Assembly: GCA_052386975.1 (NCBI GenBank)
Contig: JBQTJQ010000057.1
Span: 1-7,327 of the forward strand
DNA from: JACPFV01 sp052386975
GTDB lineage: Bacteria; Pseudomonadota; Gammaproteobacteria; Nevskiales; Nevskiaceae
Length of the DNA: 7,327 bases
Reading direction: 5' to 3'
Shown: positions 7,240 to 7,327 of the stretch, piece after piece
How the letters are laid out: the number at the start of each line of letters is the position of its first letter
Position numbering within the stretch: the stretch's first letter is position 1
Made by a program: the position numbers and the translations under genes
Notes under the pieces: generated by a model
What the model was told of the DNA's origin: nothing
What the model saw: the letters and a program-made list of their open reading frames with translations, nothing else
The model's database searches: none

Positions 7240-7327
7240 CGCTTAACGTGCCTTCGCGGCCGCGAGCGGGAGTCACGATGATCCTCACGTCCTGGCCCAG
7301 CGCGGTGAGGCAGGTCAGCAGCTTTCG
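7229..7327 (-). CDS. XRE-family regulator / HigA-like antitoxin, C-terminal end (cut by window edge)
   Basis: Thirty-two C-terminal residues and a TGA stop (complement of 7229-7231) are in the window. They read RKLLTCLTALGQDVRIIV followed by TPARGREGTLSVTA. This is the ending of helix-turn-helix XRE proteins of the HTH_37 / COG5606 type, which typically end in a LLxxLxALGQDVEIVVxP stretch. Many of these are antitoxins paired with a RelE/HigB-like toxin; in that arrangement the toxin gene usually precedes the regulator, so it would lie beyond the right edge. The HTH itself is not in view. The tail contains a TTA leucine codon, uncommon in DNA this GC-rich, which hints at acquisition. The gene converges on and overlaps the hydrolase gene by 11 bases, with no terminator visible between them. 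Confidence 0.8.
   Translation of the reverse strand, partial: RKLLTCLTALGQDVRIIVTPARGREGTLSVTA

Overview
The window is GC-rich chromosomal DNA (roughly two thirds G+C by eye) from a proteobacterium. A gammaproteobacterial origin is likeliest: the lipA N-terminus and the soluble transhydrogenase resemble their Pseudomonas and E. coli counterparts, and stand-alone SWIB proteins occur in Xanthomonas-like and betaproteobacterial genomes. The genus cannot be fixed from the sequence. No tRNA, rRNA, CRISPR array, insertion sequence or phage gene is visible.

Layout. The left edge (1-160, minus) is the 5' end of lipA. Positions 161-601 hold no credible gene but are full of inverted repeats, including a nested pair with 18-19 nt arms. 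Next is a minus-strand operon: sthA (soluble pyridine nucleotide transhydrogenase, 462 aa) followed, through a 4-bp ATGA overlap, by a predicted lipoprotein prolyl-oligopeptidase-family peptidase (708 aa). Upstream of sthA lies a strong intrinsic terminator that belongs to a minus-strand 96-aa SWIB-domain protein. A 210-nt divergent intergenic region follows. It carries a terminator-like hairpin next to the SWIB ribosome binding site, two back-to-back G-quadruplex motifs on opposite strands, and a -10-like box for the plus-strand unit. That unit is a secreted seven-bladed YVTN/YncE-type beta-propeller (408 aa) with a beta-lactamase-fold SxxK serine hydrolase (420 aa) starting one base after its stop codon. 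The right edge (7229-7327, minus) is the C-terminus of an XRE-family regulator of the HigA-like antitoxin type, whose last codons overlap the hydrolase gene convergently.

How the genes fit together. LipA and SthA are housekeeping enzymes (lipoate synthesis; NAD/NADP redox balance). The peptidase appears to share the sthA transcript and relies on translational coupling. The propeller and hydrolase look like a functional pair, but one has a signal peptide and the other does not, so they may work in different compartments. This pair is the best candidate for something undescribed. The intergenic repeat block and the opposed G-quadruplex motifs are the most unusual non-coding signals.
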